Program-made: the position numbers and the translations under genes
The notes under the pieces: model-generated
Told to the model about the DNA's origin: nothing
Seen by the model: the letters and a program-made list of their open reading frames with translations, nothing else
Database searches by the model: none
In this document: in pieces, positions 6,655 through 14,391 of the stretch
How positions within the stretch are numbered: the first letter of the stretch is position 1
Layout of the letters: each line of letters starts with the position of its first letter
NCBI GenBank assembly: GCA_964625175.1
Contig: CAZVAO010000035.1
Coordinates: forward strand, 1 to 19,951
DNA from: CAZVAO01 sp964625175
GTDB lineage: Bacteria; Bacillota; UBA994; PWPR01
Direction of reading: 5' to 3'
Length of the DNA stretch: 19,951 nucleotides

Positions 6655-6730
6655 TGGTGGGTCATGTTGGATTCGAACCAACGACCCTCCGCTTAAAAGG
6701 CGGATGCTCTACCAACTGAGCTAATGACCC
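6655..6730 (-). tRNA. tRNA-Lys(TTT)
   Basis: Minus strand. Acceptor GGGTCAT/ATGACCC, D-arm GCTCAGTTGGTAGAGC, anticodon loop CTTTTAA (TTT), T-arm GTTGGTTCGAATCCAAC, discriminator A and encoded CCA. It is the first gene of the operon, about 12 bases after the -10 box. Confidence 0.95.
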
Positions 6731-6742
6731 ACGCGTGTTCAT

Positions 6743-6771
6743 ATATTACAGGAATTATACGGGGTTGTCAA
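6743..6771 (-). promoter_or_regulatory. Promoter of the Lys-Glu-Val-Asp tRNA operon
   Basis: On the minus strand a perfect TTGACA (6766-6771) lies 17 bases before TAATAT (6743-6748). It lies just before tRNA-Lys and downstream of the FAD oxidoreductase gene on the same strand, so the tRNA genes do not depend on read-through. Confidence 0.85.
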
Positions 6772-6785
6772 CTGCTTTCCGCAAA

Positions 6786-6827
6786 ATTATTGATTAAAGA
6801 TACCCGACTAAACGCCTTTTCAATAAT
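6786..6827 (-). terminator. Weak possible terminator after the FAD oxidoreductase gene
   Basis: ATTATTGA and TCAATAAT form an 8-bp AT-rich stem with a 26-base loop, followed by TTTT on the minus strand. The large loop makes it doubtful. If it fails, the long operon would read into the tRNA genes. Confidence 0.25.
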
Positions 6828-6834
6828 CCCTATC

Positions 6835-8214
6835 TTAGCCCTTTAAAATCGAACGCGCCGTGATGACTCCCGCTGCAGATGCCTGTACTAAACCTCGTGT
6901 AATGCCTGCCCCATCTCCCGCGGCCCACAAGCCATCGACCGTCGTTCGCAATTCATTATCGAGTTTTATGCGATTTGAATAGAATTTTACCTCGACGCCA
7001 TAGAGTAATGTATGGCGGGAATTGACACCTGGTGCAACCTTATCGAGTGCTTCCAGCATTTCCAGCAGACTGACCACATAGCGATGCGGAAGAACCAGGC
7101 TAAGATCCCCTGGTGTGGCATCATTGAGTGTCGGTTGAACTAAACCTCGTTTAATGCGCGCTTCGGTACTGCGCCGCCCATCTTGCAGATCACCCAGCCG
7201 CTGAACGATGACGCCACCACCCAGCATGTTTGCAAGGCGAGCGATAGACTTCCCATATTTCAATGGTTCTTTGAAAGGCTCTGTAAAGGTTTTGCTCACA
7301 AGGAGTGCAAAGTTTGTATTATTCGTGCGCTTGGATTGATAACTATGGCCGTTGACAATCATTAAGCCGCTATTATTCTCTACAACCACTGCCCCATAGG
7401 GGTTCATGCAGAAGGTGCGCACCCGATCATCAAACTGGCGACTATAAAAGATAAATTTGGATTCATAAACAACATCCGTGATTTTACTGAATACCTCAGC
7501 AGGAACTTCCACACGAACACCGATGTCCACAGGATTGACGATACTCTCGAGTCCCAATCGATCGGCTTCCGTCGCAAACCAATCTGCACCATCACGCCCT
7601 GGGACAACGACACCATACGTTCCAAACCACTCGCGCCCATCCACGCCTTTAACTCCGCGGAATTGATTATTTTCAACAATCACCTCTGCCACTTCACAGT
7701 TCGTGATAATTTCGATGCGTTCTCCTAACCAGATCCGAAAGCGCTCTAAAATTTGGTAGCATCGCTCTGTGCCTAAATGGCGAATCCGTGCAGGAACAAG
7801 CAAAAGCTCCGCTGCGGCAGCTTGCCGTTTGATGTTCTCAACGCGCGGGTCGTTTTCATCGCCAAAAACTTCTTTAACCGCACCGTATTCTAGGTAGATA
7901 TTGTCGACATATTCGATGAGCTCAGACAAAGCCTCTTCGCCGATATATTCGCCAAGCATGCCGCCAAAGCGGGTAGTTAAAGTCAATTTTCCATCACTAA
8001 AAGCCCCCGCACCACCAAATCCCGAGGTAATTGAGCAGGTCGCACAATTGGCACAACTCATCTTATGCTCAGCCACAGGGCAGACGCGTTTTGTAATATC
8101 TTTGCCTTTTTCTAACATCAAAATTTTCAACTCTGGCTTCTGCTTAACCAGTTCAAGAGCCGTAAAAATTCCAGCAGGACCAGCTCCAACAATAATAACA
8201 TCATATTGCGCCAT
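6835..8214 (-). CDS. FAD-dependent oxidoreductase, COG2509-type
   Basis: This 459-residue flavoprotein has an N-terminal dinucleotide-binding motif (VIIVGAGPAG, 6-15) and a C-terminal FAD-binding segment (GLWAAGDGAG, about 429-438). A conserved cysteine cluster, Cys45, Cys54, Cys57 and Cys60, is followed by GFGGAGAFSDGKLT. This cluster and the overall length match the uncharacterised FAD-dependent dehydrogenase family COG2509. The CxxCxxC spacing suggests a metal or redox site, but this is inference. A GGAG ribosome binding site precedes the ATG. It lies 44 bases after dnaB on the same strand and is probably the last gene of the yybS-rplI-lonC-dnaB operon. The physiological substrate is not known. 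Confidence 0.9.
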   Translation of the reverse strand: MAQYDVIIVGAGPAGIFTALELVKQKPELKILMLEKGKDITKRVCPVAEHKMSCANCATCSITSGFGGAGAFSDGKLTLTTRFGGMLGEYIGEEALSELIEYVDNIYLEYGAVKEVFGDENDPRVENIKRQAAAAELLLVPARIRHLGTERCYQILERFRIWLGERIEIITNCEVAEVIVENNQFRGVKGVDGREWFGTYGVVVPGRDGADWFATEADRLGLESIVNPVDIGVRVEVPAEVFSKITDVVYESKFIFYSRQFDDRVRTFCMNPYGAVVVENNSGLMIVNGHSYQSKRTNNTNFALLVSKTFTEPFKEPLKYGKSIARLANMLGGGVIVQRLGDLQDGRRSTEARIKRGLVQPTLNDATPGDLSLVLPHRYVVSLLEMLEALDKVAPGVNSRHTLLYGVEVKFYSNRIKLDNELRTTVDGLWAAGDGAGITRGLVQASAAGVITARSILKG

Positions 8215-8258
8215 AATTTAGCTCCATTCTTCTCGCATAGTTATCATGAAATATGGAT

Positions 8259-9596
8259 TTAGACATTCATCTCGCGCCGTTCCGCATTATCAAAACGACC
8301 GAAGTTATTATTGAACACCAATTCGATATCTCCCGTAGGACCATTACGATGTTTACGGATTAAGAGTTCCGTTATATTTTGTTTCTCAGATTCCTTATTA
8401 TAGTAATCATCACGGTAAATGAAGATGACTAAGTCAGCGGTTTGCTCGAGTTCTCCTGATTCACGCAAATCACTCATCATTGGACGTTTGTCTGCGCGGC
8501 TCTCTACCTGGCGATTCAACTGGGCAAGCGCCATGATTGGGATATCGAGTTCGCGCGCAAGTTCTTTTACTTGTCGCGTAATATAGGCGATCTCCTGCTG
8601 ACGACTCGTAGCAAAGCCTGATGCTGTAATGAGCTGTAGGTAGTCGATAACGATAAAACCGATATCATGCTCCAACTTAATACGGCGTGCCTTGCTGCGC
8701 AACTCTGTAATAGAGATCCCTGGAGTATCGTCAATATAAATTGGGGCCTTTTCTAACTTTGCTACCGCATCGTTAATCTTGATTAGCTCGCTGTCACTAA
8801 TGAATCCTTTGCGAACATTCTGCGAGTCGATACGTGATTCAGAACAAATCATGCGATGAACGAGTTGGACGCTCGGCATTTCTAGGCTAAAAAAGAGTAC
8901 CCCTGTGTTCTCGCGTAAGGCAATATTCTGGGAGATGTTTAGCGCAAGTGCCGACTTACCCATACCAGGACGTGCCGCTAAGATAATGAGATCGGAATTC
9001 TGCAGCCCATTTGTTTTGTGATCAAAATCCACGTAAGCCGTACGTAGTCCCGTAATTTTACCCTTATTGCGATAGGCCGCTTCGATTTGAGCAAACGTTT
9101 CACGCGCAACATCGCGAATGTTATCGTAGGCCCTACTGTCACTGGCCTTGCCAATATCAAGAAATTCCTGTTCTGCGGATCCAATGATATCTTCGTAACT
9201 GTCGTCTGAGTAACTGCGATCCGCAATCCGCTGAGACATCGCAATTAGATGTCTCAACAGCGCTTTCTCTTTTACAATTTTACTGTATGCCTCAGTGTTA
9301 CCCACCAAAACACCCAGCATATTAAGGTCGGTCAAATAAGCGGGGCCACCAACGTCCTCAAGTTTACGTTGCTCATTGAGATAGTTGCTTACCGTTACAA
9401 TATCGACAGGTTGACTCTGCTCATCGAGCCCTTGGATGGCCTGAAATATAATGCGGTGGCTGTCTTTATAGAAATGTTCAGGACGCAATGAGGCAAGCCC
9501 TGTATATAAGGCTTCTTTACTGATGAGCATTGCCGCTAAAACCGATTGCTCCGCTTCCAAGTTCTGCGGTGTTAGACGTTGCTGAACAACTGCCAT
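8259..9596 (-). CDS. dnaB: Replicative DNA helicase DnaB
   Basis: A 445-residue hexameric replication fork helicase, called DnaC in Bacillus. The N-terminal domain (about 8-110, with LEAEQSVLAAML) mediates hexamer and primase contacts. The C-terminal RecA-like motor has Walker A ARPGMGKS (208-215), Walker B FIVIDYLQL (Asp318), the AQLNRQVESR motif (358-367) and the arginine-finger segment RKHRNGP (414-420). Length is normal and no intein or insertion is present. The ATG has GGAGGG upstream, and the gene begins 2 bases after the lonC stop codon, so the two are likely translationally coupled. Its place next to rplI is conserved in many Firmicutes. Confidence 0.97.
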   Translation of the reverse strand: MAVVQQRLTPQNLEAEQSVLAAMLISKEALYTGLASLRPEHFYKDSHRIIFQAIQGLDEQSQPVDIVTVSNYLNEQRKLEDVGGPAYLTDLNMLGVLVGNTEAYSKIVKEKALLRHLIAMSQRIADRSYSDDSYEDIIGSAEQEFLDIGKASDSRAYDNIRDVARETFAQIEAAYRNKGKITGLRTAYVDFDHKTNGLQNSDLIILAARPGMGKSALALNISQNIALRENTGVLFFSLEMPSVQLVHRMICSESRIDSQNVRKGFISDSELIKINDAVAKLEKAPIYIDDTPGISITELRSKARRIKLEHDIGFIVIDYLQLITASGFATSRQQEIAYITRQVKELARELDIPIMALAQLNRQVESRADKRPMMSDLRESGELEQTADLVIFIYRDDYYNKESEKQNITELLIRKHRNGPTGDIELVFNNNFGRFDNAERREMNV

Positions 9597-9598
9597 AA

Positions 9599-11518
9599 TT
9601 AACCCTCCACAACTATTTCAGGGAGTGCCTGAATAAACTCTGTCAGAAAGACCACTTTTACATCAGCGGGTTGAACCGTGACCTCAAGTGCATTATCCGC
9701 GGGAATCAACACTTTCTTAATACCCGCTTGCCTTGCTCCATAAATTTTCTCTTGAACGCCGCCAACCGCTTTGACTTGACCTTGGATGGAAATCTCACCG
9801 GTTACAGCCACATCTTGCCGCAGGGTTTTCCCCGTTAACGCACTGTAAAGCGCTAAAGTAATTGCTACACCAGCAGATGGTCCATCAATATTTCCACCAC
9901 CGATGACATTAATGTGCACATCGAAATCATCGATATTAAGATCTGTCAATTTGCGCAAGACAGCCGCTGCATTATGCACACTGTCCTTAGCCATGCTTCC
10001 AGCGGTCTCGTTAAAGCGAACCGTCCCTTTGCCAGACTCACGAGCAGGGAAAACAGCGCACTCAATCTCAATAGCTGACCCGAGATAACCGTAAACACCT
10101 AGACCTATAGCCTGACCTATCTTTGGTATGTCAGAGGCCTGAAATCGCACGTAGCGCGTAGAGCGCCCACTCTGAAGAATCTTCTTAATGTGCTCTTTCG
10201 TAATGACTAAGTCCTTGAGCGTTTGGTTTTGGTAGGCAACCATGCTATAAGCCCCCGTCAACATATTAACTGCACGGCGACCTTCGATCGTGTACTCGCT
10301 TATAATCGTATCCACACCATCCTCTAACGTTGCTTCGAGGCGGACGGCGGCATCATTGACAATCTGACGAATATGTTCAGGATCAAGTGGGTTAAAGAAG
10401 ATTTCGGTGGCCCGCGAACGAAGTGCAGGATTCAATTGTTCCGGTCGCCGCGTTGTTGCCGCAATTAAAACAAAATCTGCAGGTGCCCCTTCTTTAAATA
10501 GCTTCTTAATATATTCGGGTACCTTGGGGTTCTCTAAATCAAAGTATGAGGAGTCGAAAAATACCCGCTTATCCTCTAACACTTTCAGTAACTTATTCTG
10601 CAAGGTAGGATCCATCTCACCAATTTCATCGATGAATAAAACACCACCACTTGCGTCTGTCACCAGTCCTGGTTTCGGCTCTGGAACGCCCATGTCCGCC
10701 AAATCACGGCGTGCACCCTGATAAATTGGATCATGTACCGACCCAATTAAAGGATTTGTGATGCCTCTTGGGTCCCACCGCAGGGTTGATCCGTCTACCT
10801 CAATAAATGGGGCATCTTCACGGAAAGGGGTGATGGATAATAACTTGGCTTCTTGCAAAGCTAAGCGAGCGGCAGTCGTTTTTCCTATACCAGGCGGTCC
10901 ATAGAGGATAATATGCTGAGGGAATGGTGATGCTAAACGAGCCATCAGTGTTTCAACAGCTGCTTCTTGTCCGATAATCTCATCGAGCTTTTGCGGTCGT
11001 ACAATCTCCGTAATGGATCGTTCTAGCTTGCGTTCTTCCCACTGTTCTAGTTCTGCCAAACGGGCCTGACTATACGCCGTTTCTGGACCATCTTTCTCTT
11101 CTAAAACTTTAGTGCGAATATCTTTTACGTATTTTTGCTGACGCTCTTGAAGCACTTCCTGCACCTGCTTGTCGATACTCTCTTCGACTTTACGGCGCGC
11201 CACAATCTCAGCTAACGTTTGCTCTAGCGCATCAATGGCTAGGGCATACTGCTTTGCTGGTTTGACCTGATCGATAGCCGGATTATTATAGACAATCCGT
11301 TCTAATGCTAAAATTTGCTCCCCAATCTCTGGTGAGTTAAGCAAATCGGCAGCACGTAATTGTTTAGCTCGTGCGGTGAATTGCTCAGCCCCTAAGATTT
11401 TCTTTAAAATATCTGAAATACCCATAATGCGAAACTGTAATTCTTCAGTGATTTCCATTGGGGTTGTCCCCTTTGCTCCATTGAGAATTCGTTGCATTTT
11501 CTCACGCCATGTGGCCAT
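9599..11518 (-). CDS. lonC: LonC-type ATP-dependent protease
   Basis: A 639-residue Lon-family protease without the usual Lon N-terminal substrate domain. A charged, helical region (about 90-170) precedes the AAA+ domain with Walker A GPPGIGKT (207-214), Walker B VLFIDE (293-298) and sensor-type RRPEQLNPALRSR. The C-terminal proteolytic domain carries the Lon dyad: Ser548 in DGPSAG and Lys591 in GGVQEKI. They are 43 residues apart, the same spacing as Ser679/Lys722 of E. coli Lon, so an active peptidase is expected. LonC proteins occur mostly in spore-forming Clostridia; their role is not well defined. The ATG at 11518 is chosen because GGAGGAG lies 7 bases upstream. It sits between rplI and dnaB, 88 bases after rplI. 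Confidence 0.92.
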   Translation of the reverse strand: MATWREKMQRILNGAKGTTPMEITEELQFRIMGISDILKKILGAEQFTARAKQLRAADLLNSPEIGEQILALERIVYNNPAIDQVKPAKQYALAIDALEQTLAEIVARRKVEESIDKQVQEVLQERQQKYVKDIRTKVLEEKDGPETAYSQARLAELEQWEERKLERSITEIVRPQKLDEIIGQEAAVETLMARLASPFPQHIILYGPPGIGKTTAARLALQEAKLLSITPFREDAPFIEVDGSTLRWDPRGITNPLIGSVHDPIYQGARRDLADMGVPEPKPGLVTDASGGVLFIDEIGEMDPTLQNKLLKVLEDKRVFFDSSYFDLENPKVPEYIKKLFKEGAPADFVLIAATTRRPEQLNPALRSRATEIFFNPLDPEHIRQIVNDAAVRLEATLEDGVDTIISEYTIEGRRAVNMLTGAYSMVAYQNQTLKDLVITKEHIKKILQSGRSTRYVRFQASDIPKIGQAIGLGVYGYLGSAIEIECAVFPARESGKGTVRFNETAGSMAKDSVHNAAAVLRKLTDLNIDDFDVHINVIGGGNIDGPSAGVAITLALYSALTGKTLRQDVAVTGEISIQGQVKAVGGVQEKIYGARQAGIKKVLIPADNALEVTVQPADVKVVFLTEFIQALPEIVVEG

Positions 11519-11568
11519 ATAAACTCCTCCAAATAATGCTTGTTGATTCCAACAAACGACGCATCTAT

Positions 11569-11598
11569 AGTAGATCATCGGCCTTAACCGGATCTACT
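11569..11598 (-). promoter_or_regulatory. Hairpin in the rplI-lonC intergenic region
   Basis: AGTAGATC and GATCTACT form a perfect 8-bp stem enclosing CGG/CCG. On the minus strand it begins within 10 bases of the rplI stop codon and has no following T-run. A second small hairpin (TTGTTG-GAAT-CAACAA) precedes the lonC ribosome binding site. The first may be an RNA processing or stability element, or a 3' barrier that sets rplI levels above lonC. Confidence 0.45.
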
Positions 11599-11606
11599 TC
11601 TTCCTT

Positions 11607-12050
11607 TTACTTGCTATCTACGCGAACTTTAACGTGTGCCAGAGTCTCCTGATAAATTCGAACCGGCACTTCATATTCGCCCAATTGGCGAATTGGCTCA
11701 TTGAGTTCAATTTTGCGTTTGTCAATATTAATTCCAGCCTCAGCTAAAGCAGCAGCAATATCTTTGGTGGTAACGGAACCGAATAAGCGACCATTTTCGC
11801 CAGCTTTAACTGTAATCTCTACTCCTGCCTCAGCGAGTTGAGCACCTAAGGCCAGTGCCTTTGCTTTAAGATCTGCCTCGTGTTTTTCCTCAATATCTTT
11901 TTGATGCTTTAATTTTTTTAGATTTGCCTTCGTGGCTTCTATCCCTAATTTATTGGGAATAATATAATTGCGAGCATACCCATCGGCCGTCTTTTTAACC
12001 TCGCCAGCCTCTCCTAAGCCTTTAACGTCTTTAAGTAGAATAATTTTCAT
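11607..12050 (-). CDS. rplI: 50S ribosomal protein L9
   Basis: A 147-residue L9 of normal length. The N-terminal rRNA-binding domain has the family signature KDVKGLGEAGEVKKTADGYA (8-27) with ARNYIIPNKLG following. A long charged helix (about 41-75) links it to the C-terminal domain. L9 binds 23S rRNA near the base of the L1 stalk and helps keep reading frame. The ATG overlaps the stop codon of the upstream yybS gene (ATGA, 12047-12050), which implies translational coupling, and AAAGGAG lies 8 bases upstream. Confidence 0.97.
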   Translation of the reverse strand: MKIILLKDVKGLGEAGEVKKTADGYARNYIIPNKLGIEATKANLKKLKHQKDIEEKHEADLKAKALALGAQLAEAGVEITVKAGENGRLFGSVTTKDIAAALAEAGINIDKRKIELNEPIRQLGEYEVPVRIYQETLAHVKVRVDSK

Positions 12051-12979
12051 TTAAGAACTCCTTTCTCTTTTATCCAGCCGCGATAATCGAAGAACATATC
12101 AAACAGCCCGACTAGAACAACAACACTTTGCAATAAGGCGTTAGTGAAAATTACAATCGTAATTAACACGTAGAATAACTTTGAACGAATGTATCTACCA
12201 AAAAAGATTACCACCAAAGACAATCCTTGGAGTACAATCGGCCAGTAAAGAATTGTTCTTACATTCAAACCAACCTGGTAAAGCACACTCGTGTCAGGAA
12301 TAAAGAATACCATCATATAACTGATACAATACCCAATCCCCACCCATGTGGGAAAGCGCCACTCAAAAAGCAATGGCATCGGTGCCACTTCAATTTTGAA
12401 CCTGCGTCCAATTTGTTGAAACATACGATAATTCAAATAGGCCGCCATAAATCCGAGAACAAGTATCAAACTCGGCTTTAAAATAGTTGCAAGGCGTGTA
12501 ATCTGTTCTGTGATAGCTTCAACATCAAAGTCCTCCCCGAGTTGGCCGCCTTCAGCCATCAGCTCAATTGAGGTGCGATATGAGGCAATCACATCACCCC
12601 AGATATCAATACCCATTATGGAACCAACTGCCACTAATAGTATACCAAAACTAATAGCCGTAATAATCGCTGCATAAAGGATGGAACGACCCGCACTATA
12701 GCGTTTAGAACAAGCCCCCAGGACAATCCCCGTAATCGCAAATAGTACACATGAGGCTGTCGCAAAAATGATATCCATTAGCATCATAAGCACCAAAGCA
12801 CTCACGATGAGCGATAAAATCGCAGTTTTCAATCCTTGGCGTCGCGCCAGTAAGGCATGGGGAACCCCCATAAAAAGAAACAGCACTATGGACATTAGCG
12901 GAATGTAATAGGCCATTAAAGCCATTGCAATAAAAGTCGCTGTCATCATCGCCGCTTCAGTTAAAGCTTTAGTTTGCAA
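12047..12979 (-). CDS. yybS: YybS family (DUF2232) membrane protein
   Basis: A protein of about 310 residues with eight or so hydrophobic segments, matching the DUF2232/YybS family by topology and by its position before rplI. The middle has one long soluble stretch (about 125-160, with acidic GEDFDVEAITEQ). Its function is unknown; distant similarity to S components of ECF transporters has been suggested for such proteins, which I cannot test here. The start is most likely TTG at 12979, because GAGGGGTGA lies upstream at good spacing. A GTG at 12994 would overlap that site. It is the first gene of the operon and overlaps rplI by 4 bases. Confidence 0.85.
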   Translation of the reverse strand: MQTKALTEAAMMTATFIAMALMAYYIPLMSIVLFLFMGVPHALLARRQGLKTAILSLIVSALVLMMLMDIIFATASCVLFAITGIVLGACSKRYSAGRSILYAAIITAISFGILLVAVGSIMGIDIWGDVIASYRTSIELMAEGGQLGEDFDVEAITEQITRLATILKPSLILVLGFMAAYLNYRMFQQIGRRFKIEVAPMPLLFEWRFPTWVGIGYCISYMMVFFIPDTSVLYQVGLNVRTILYWPIVLQGLSLVVIFFGRYIRSKLFYVLITIVIFTNALLQSVVVLVGLFDMFFDYRGWIKEKGVLK

Positions 12980-13015
12980 GTAATCACCCCTCACCCATCG
13001 AGTGGAAAGATTATC

Positions 13016-13044
13016 ATTATACGCTGTATGAGCCCCTTAATAAA
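13016..13044 (-). promoter_or_regulatory. Possible promoter of the yybS-rplI-lonC-dnaB operon
   Basis: A perfect TATAAT on the minus strand (13016-13021) lies 37 bases before the TTG start. The -35 at 17-base spacing is TTTATT (13039-13044), a three-position match. The position, after the rpsR terminator and before yybS, supports it more than the sequence does. Confidence 0.45.
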
Positions 13045-13162
13045 GGATAAGCACTCGATAAACAGCCCCTAATAAATCTGTCAACTTATTATATTATACA
13101 GTTTAATAGACACTCCCTGCAATTAGTATTTTTTTCCAAAGTCAAATACCCTGCATAGTCAA

Positions 13163-13190
13163 GAAAAACCTCGGGGAACCCCCAAGGTTT
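13163..13190 (-). terminator. Terminator of rpsF-ssb-rpsR
   Basis: AACCTCGGGG and CCCCAAGGTT pair as a 10-bp stem with one C-A mismatch and a 3-base loop. On the minus strand a T5 run follows; on the plus strand a longer T-rich run follows, but no plus-strand gene is nearby. It starts 12 bases after the rpsR stop and separates this operon from yybS. Confidence 0.85.
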
Positions 13191-13201
13191 TTTATTTTTT
13201 A

Positions 13202-13438
13202 TCAGTCGATGATGTATGGCAGTAAAGCAACCATACGAGCACGTTTAATGGCAGTGGTCATCATACGTTGATGACGAGCGCAGATACCCGTAACACGTCG
13301 TGGTAAGATTTTACCTCGATCAGATAAATTGCGTCGTAGTTTTTCAACATTTTTATAATCTATAGTTTTTGCACCATCCATGCAAAAACCACATACGCGG
13401 CGACGGGGTCGTCGTCCACGAGGTTTTCTAGCAGCCAT
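13202..13438 (-). CDS. rpsR: 30S ribosomal protein S18, zinc-binding type
   Basis: A 78-residue S18. It binds the 16S rRNA platform as a dimer with S6. Conserved features include the basic N-terminus RKPRGRRPRRR, DYKNVEKLRRNLSDRGKILPRRVTG and the helix following it. Cys at CGFC and the later CARH supply four potential zinc ligands, so this is the cysteine-containing form of S18. The ATG at 13438 is chosen because AAAGGAG lies 8 bases upstream; a GTG three codons earlier overlaps that site. It is the last gene of the operon, 14 bases after ssb. Confidence 0.96.
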   Translation of the reverse strand: MAARKPRGRRPRRRVCGFCMDGAKTIDYKNVEKLRRNLSDRGKILPRRVTGICARHQRMMTTAIKRARMVALLPYIID

Positions 13439-13452
13439 TTGTTTCACTCCTT

Positions 13453-13920
13453 TTAAAATGGTAGGTCATCGTCCTCATCATTGTCAAAATTCATAGCTTT
13501 GTTGTAATTCTGATTCGGAGCTTGTCTCCGAGTTGCTTTTTCTGACGGATGATAGGCGGACTCTTCTTCTTGGTCATCTGAGTTATCATATTGATTCTGA
13601 CTGGGTTTCTCTAAGAATTTAACCGTACTTGCTACAATTTCAGTATAGGTACGACGTTGGCCATCTCGATCAACCGTACGGCTTTGCAACCGCCCTTGAA
13701 CAGCGACCAAACGCCCTTTTGTCATATATTCTGCAACAATTTCAGCCAAACGATTCCAACAAACCACGTTAAAAAAGTCAACCGTTTGTTGATCAGCTTG
13801 CGTACTCTTAAATCCACGATCAACAGCAATGCCAAAATTGACAACCGCTGTGCCCTGTGAAGTATAGCGCAATTCCGGATCTCTTGTTAAACGTCCTATT
13901 AAAACAATCGTATTTAACAT
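13453..13920 (-). CDS. ssb: Single-stranded DNA-binding protein
   Basis: A 155-residue SSB. The OB fold (1-105) starts MLNTIVLIGRLTRDPELRY and contains FFNVVCWNRLAE and KGRLVAVQGRL. It is followed by a flexible, Gln/Asn/Glu-rich linker and the conserved acidic tail DDDLPF (150-155), which recruits replication and repair partners. It coats single-stranded DNA at replication forks as a tetramer. GGAG lies upstream of the ATG. The gene lies between rpsF and rpsR with 13- and 14-base gaps, the standard Firmicute arrangement. Confidence 0.97.
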   Translation of the reverse strand: MLNTIVLIGRLTRDPELRYTSQGTAVVNFGIAVDRGFKSTQADQQTVDFFNVVCWNRLAEIVAEYMTKGRLVAVQGRLQSRTVDRDGQRRTYTEIVASTVKFLEKPSQNQYDNSDDQEEESAYHPSEKATRRQAPNQNYNKAMNFDNDEDDDLPF

Positions 13921-13933
13921 TAGTTACACACTC

Positions 13934-14221
13934 CTATGCGTCTAAACGCACTATTATATGACGAATAACAGAGTCTACAATACGGAAGTTGCGTTCTAAC
14001 TCACTATTAAAGCTTCCATCGGACTCATAATTAATGAGTACATAGAATCCCTCAGTAAAGTCATTGATTTCATATGCCAAGCGACGTTTACCCCAAGGTT
14101 CTATCGCTGTGACCTCACCATCATGATCGGAAATAATGTTTACAAAACGCTCTACAACTGAACGAATTTGCTCCTCATCAAGATCAGGACGTAAAATCAT
14201 CATAATTTCGAATTTTCTCAT
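13934..14221 (-). CDS. rpsF: 30S ribosomal protein S6
   Basis: A 95-residue S6 of normal length with the typical start MRKFEIMMILRPDLDE and the RNP-like core EPWGKRRLAYEINDFTEGFYVLINY. It forms a complex with S18 in the small-subunit platform. The ribosome binding site GGAGGAGG is very strong. It is the first gene of the operon. A structured leader, described separately, lies between its promoter and start and may bind the S6:S18 complex for feedback control. Confidence 0.97.
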   Translation of the reverse strand: MRKFEIMMILRPDLDEEQIRSVVERFVNIISDHDGEVTAIEPWGKRRLAYEINDFTEGFYVLINYESDGSFNSELERNFRIVDSVIRHIIVRLDA

Positions 14222-14241
14222 GTTCTTTCCTCCTCCCTACG

Positions 14242-14280
14242 GTCTAGTGGCTCTGATTAATCAGAGCAGGGCTCACAGAC
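14242..14280 (-). promoter_or_regulatory. rpsF leader structure, candidate S6:S18 autoregulatory site
   Basis: On the minus strand an 18-bp perfect palindrome (14250-14267, GCTCTGATTAATCAGAGC) can form a hairpin. Outside it, GTCTGTG pairs with CAC-T-AGAC (one bulge), leaving a six-base bulge AGCCCT on the 5' side; CCG follows the base on the 3' side. The structure begins at about the transcription start and ends just before the ribosome binding site. Many bacteria regulate rpsF by S6:S18 binding to a leader hairpin with a conserved CCG-type element. The match here is by position and architecture; I did not verify the consensus base by base. Confidence 0.45.
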
Positions 14281-14284
14281 AAGT

Positions 14285-14313
14285 ATTATAACACATTGCA
14301 ACTAGCTGCGCAA
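14285..14313 (-). promoter_or_regulatory. Promoter of rpsF-ssb-rpsR
   Basis: TTGCGC (14308-14313), a 17-base spacer and TATAAT (14285-14290) lie on the minus strand, with an extended TG motif before the -10 (TGTTATAAT). This is a good sigma-A promoter for a ribosomal protein operon. Confidence 0.8.
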
Positions 14314-14335
14314 CTTTCAAATCCATTATTCGTTA

Positions 14336-14364
14336 TTATCATTATAACATTTAAATGATATAAT
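14336..14364 (+). promoter_or_regulatory. Promoter of the gamma-carbonic-anhydrase-like gene
   Basis: TTATCA (14336-14341), 17 bases and TATAAT (14359-14364), with an extended TGA before the -10. It diverges from the rpsF promoter; the two -35 boxes are about 22 bases apart. Confidence 0.75.
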
Positions 14365-14391
14365 GACGCTGTTAACTAGGAGGTTTTACTC

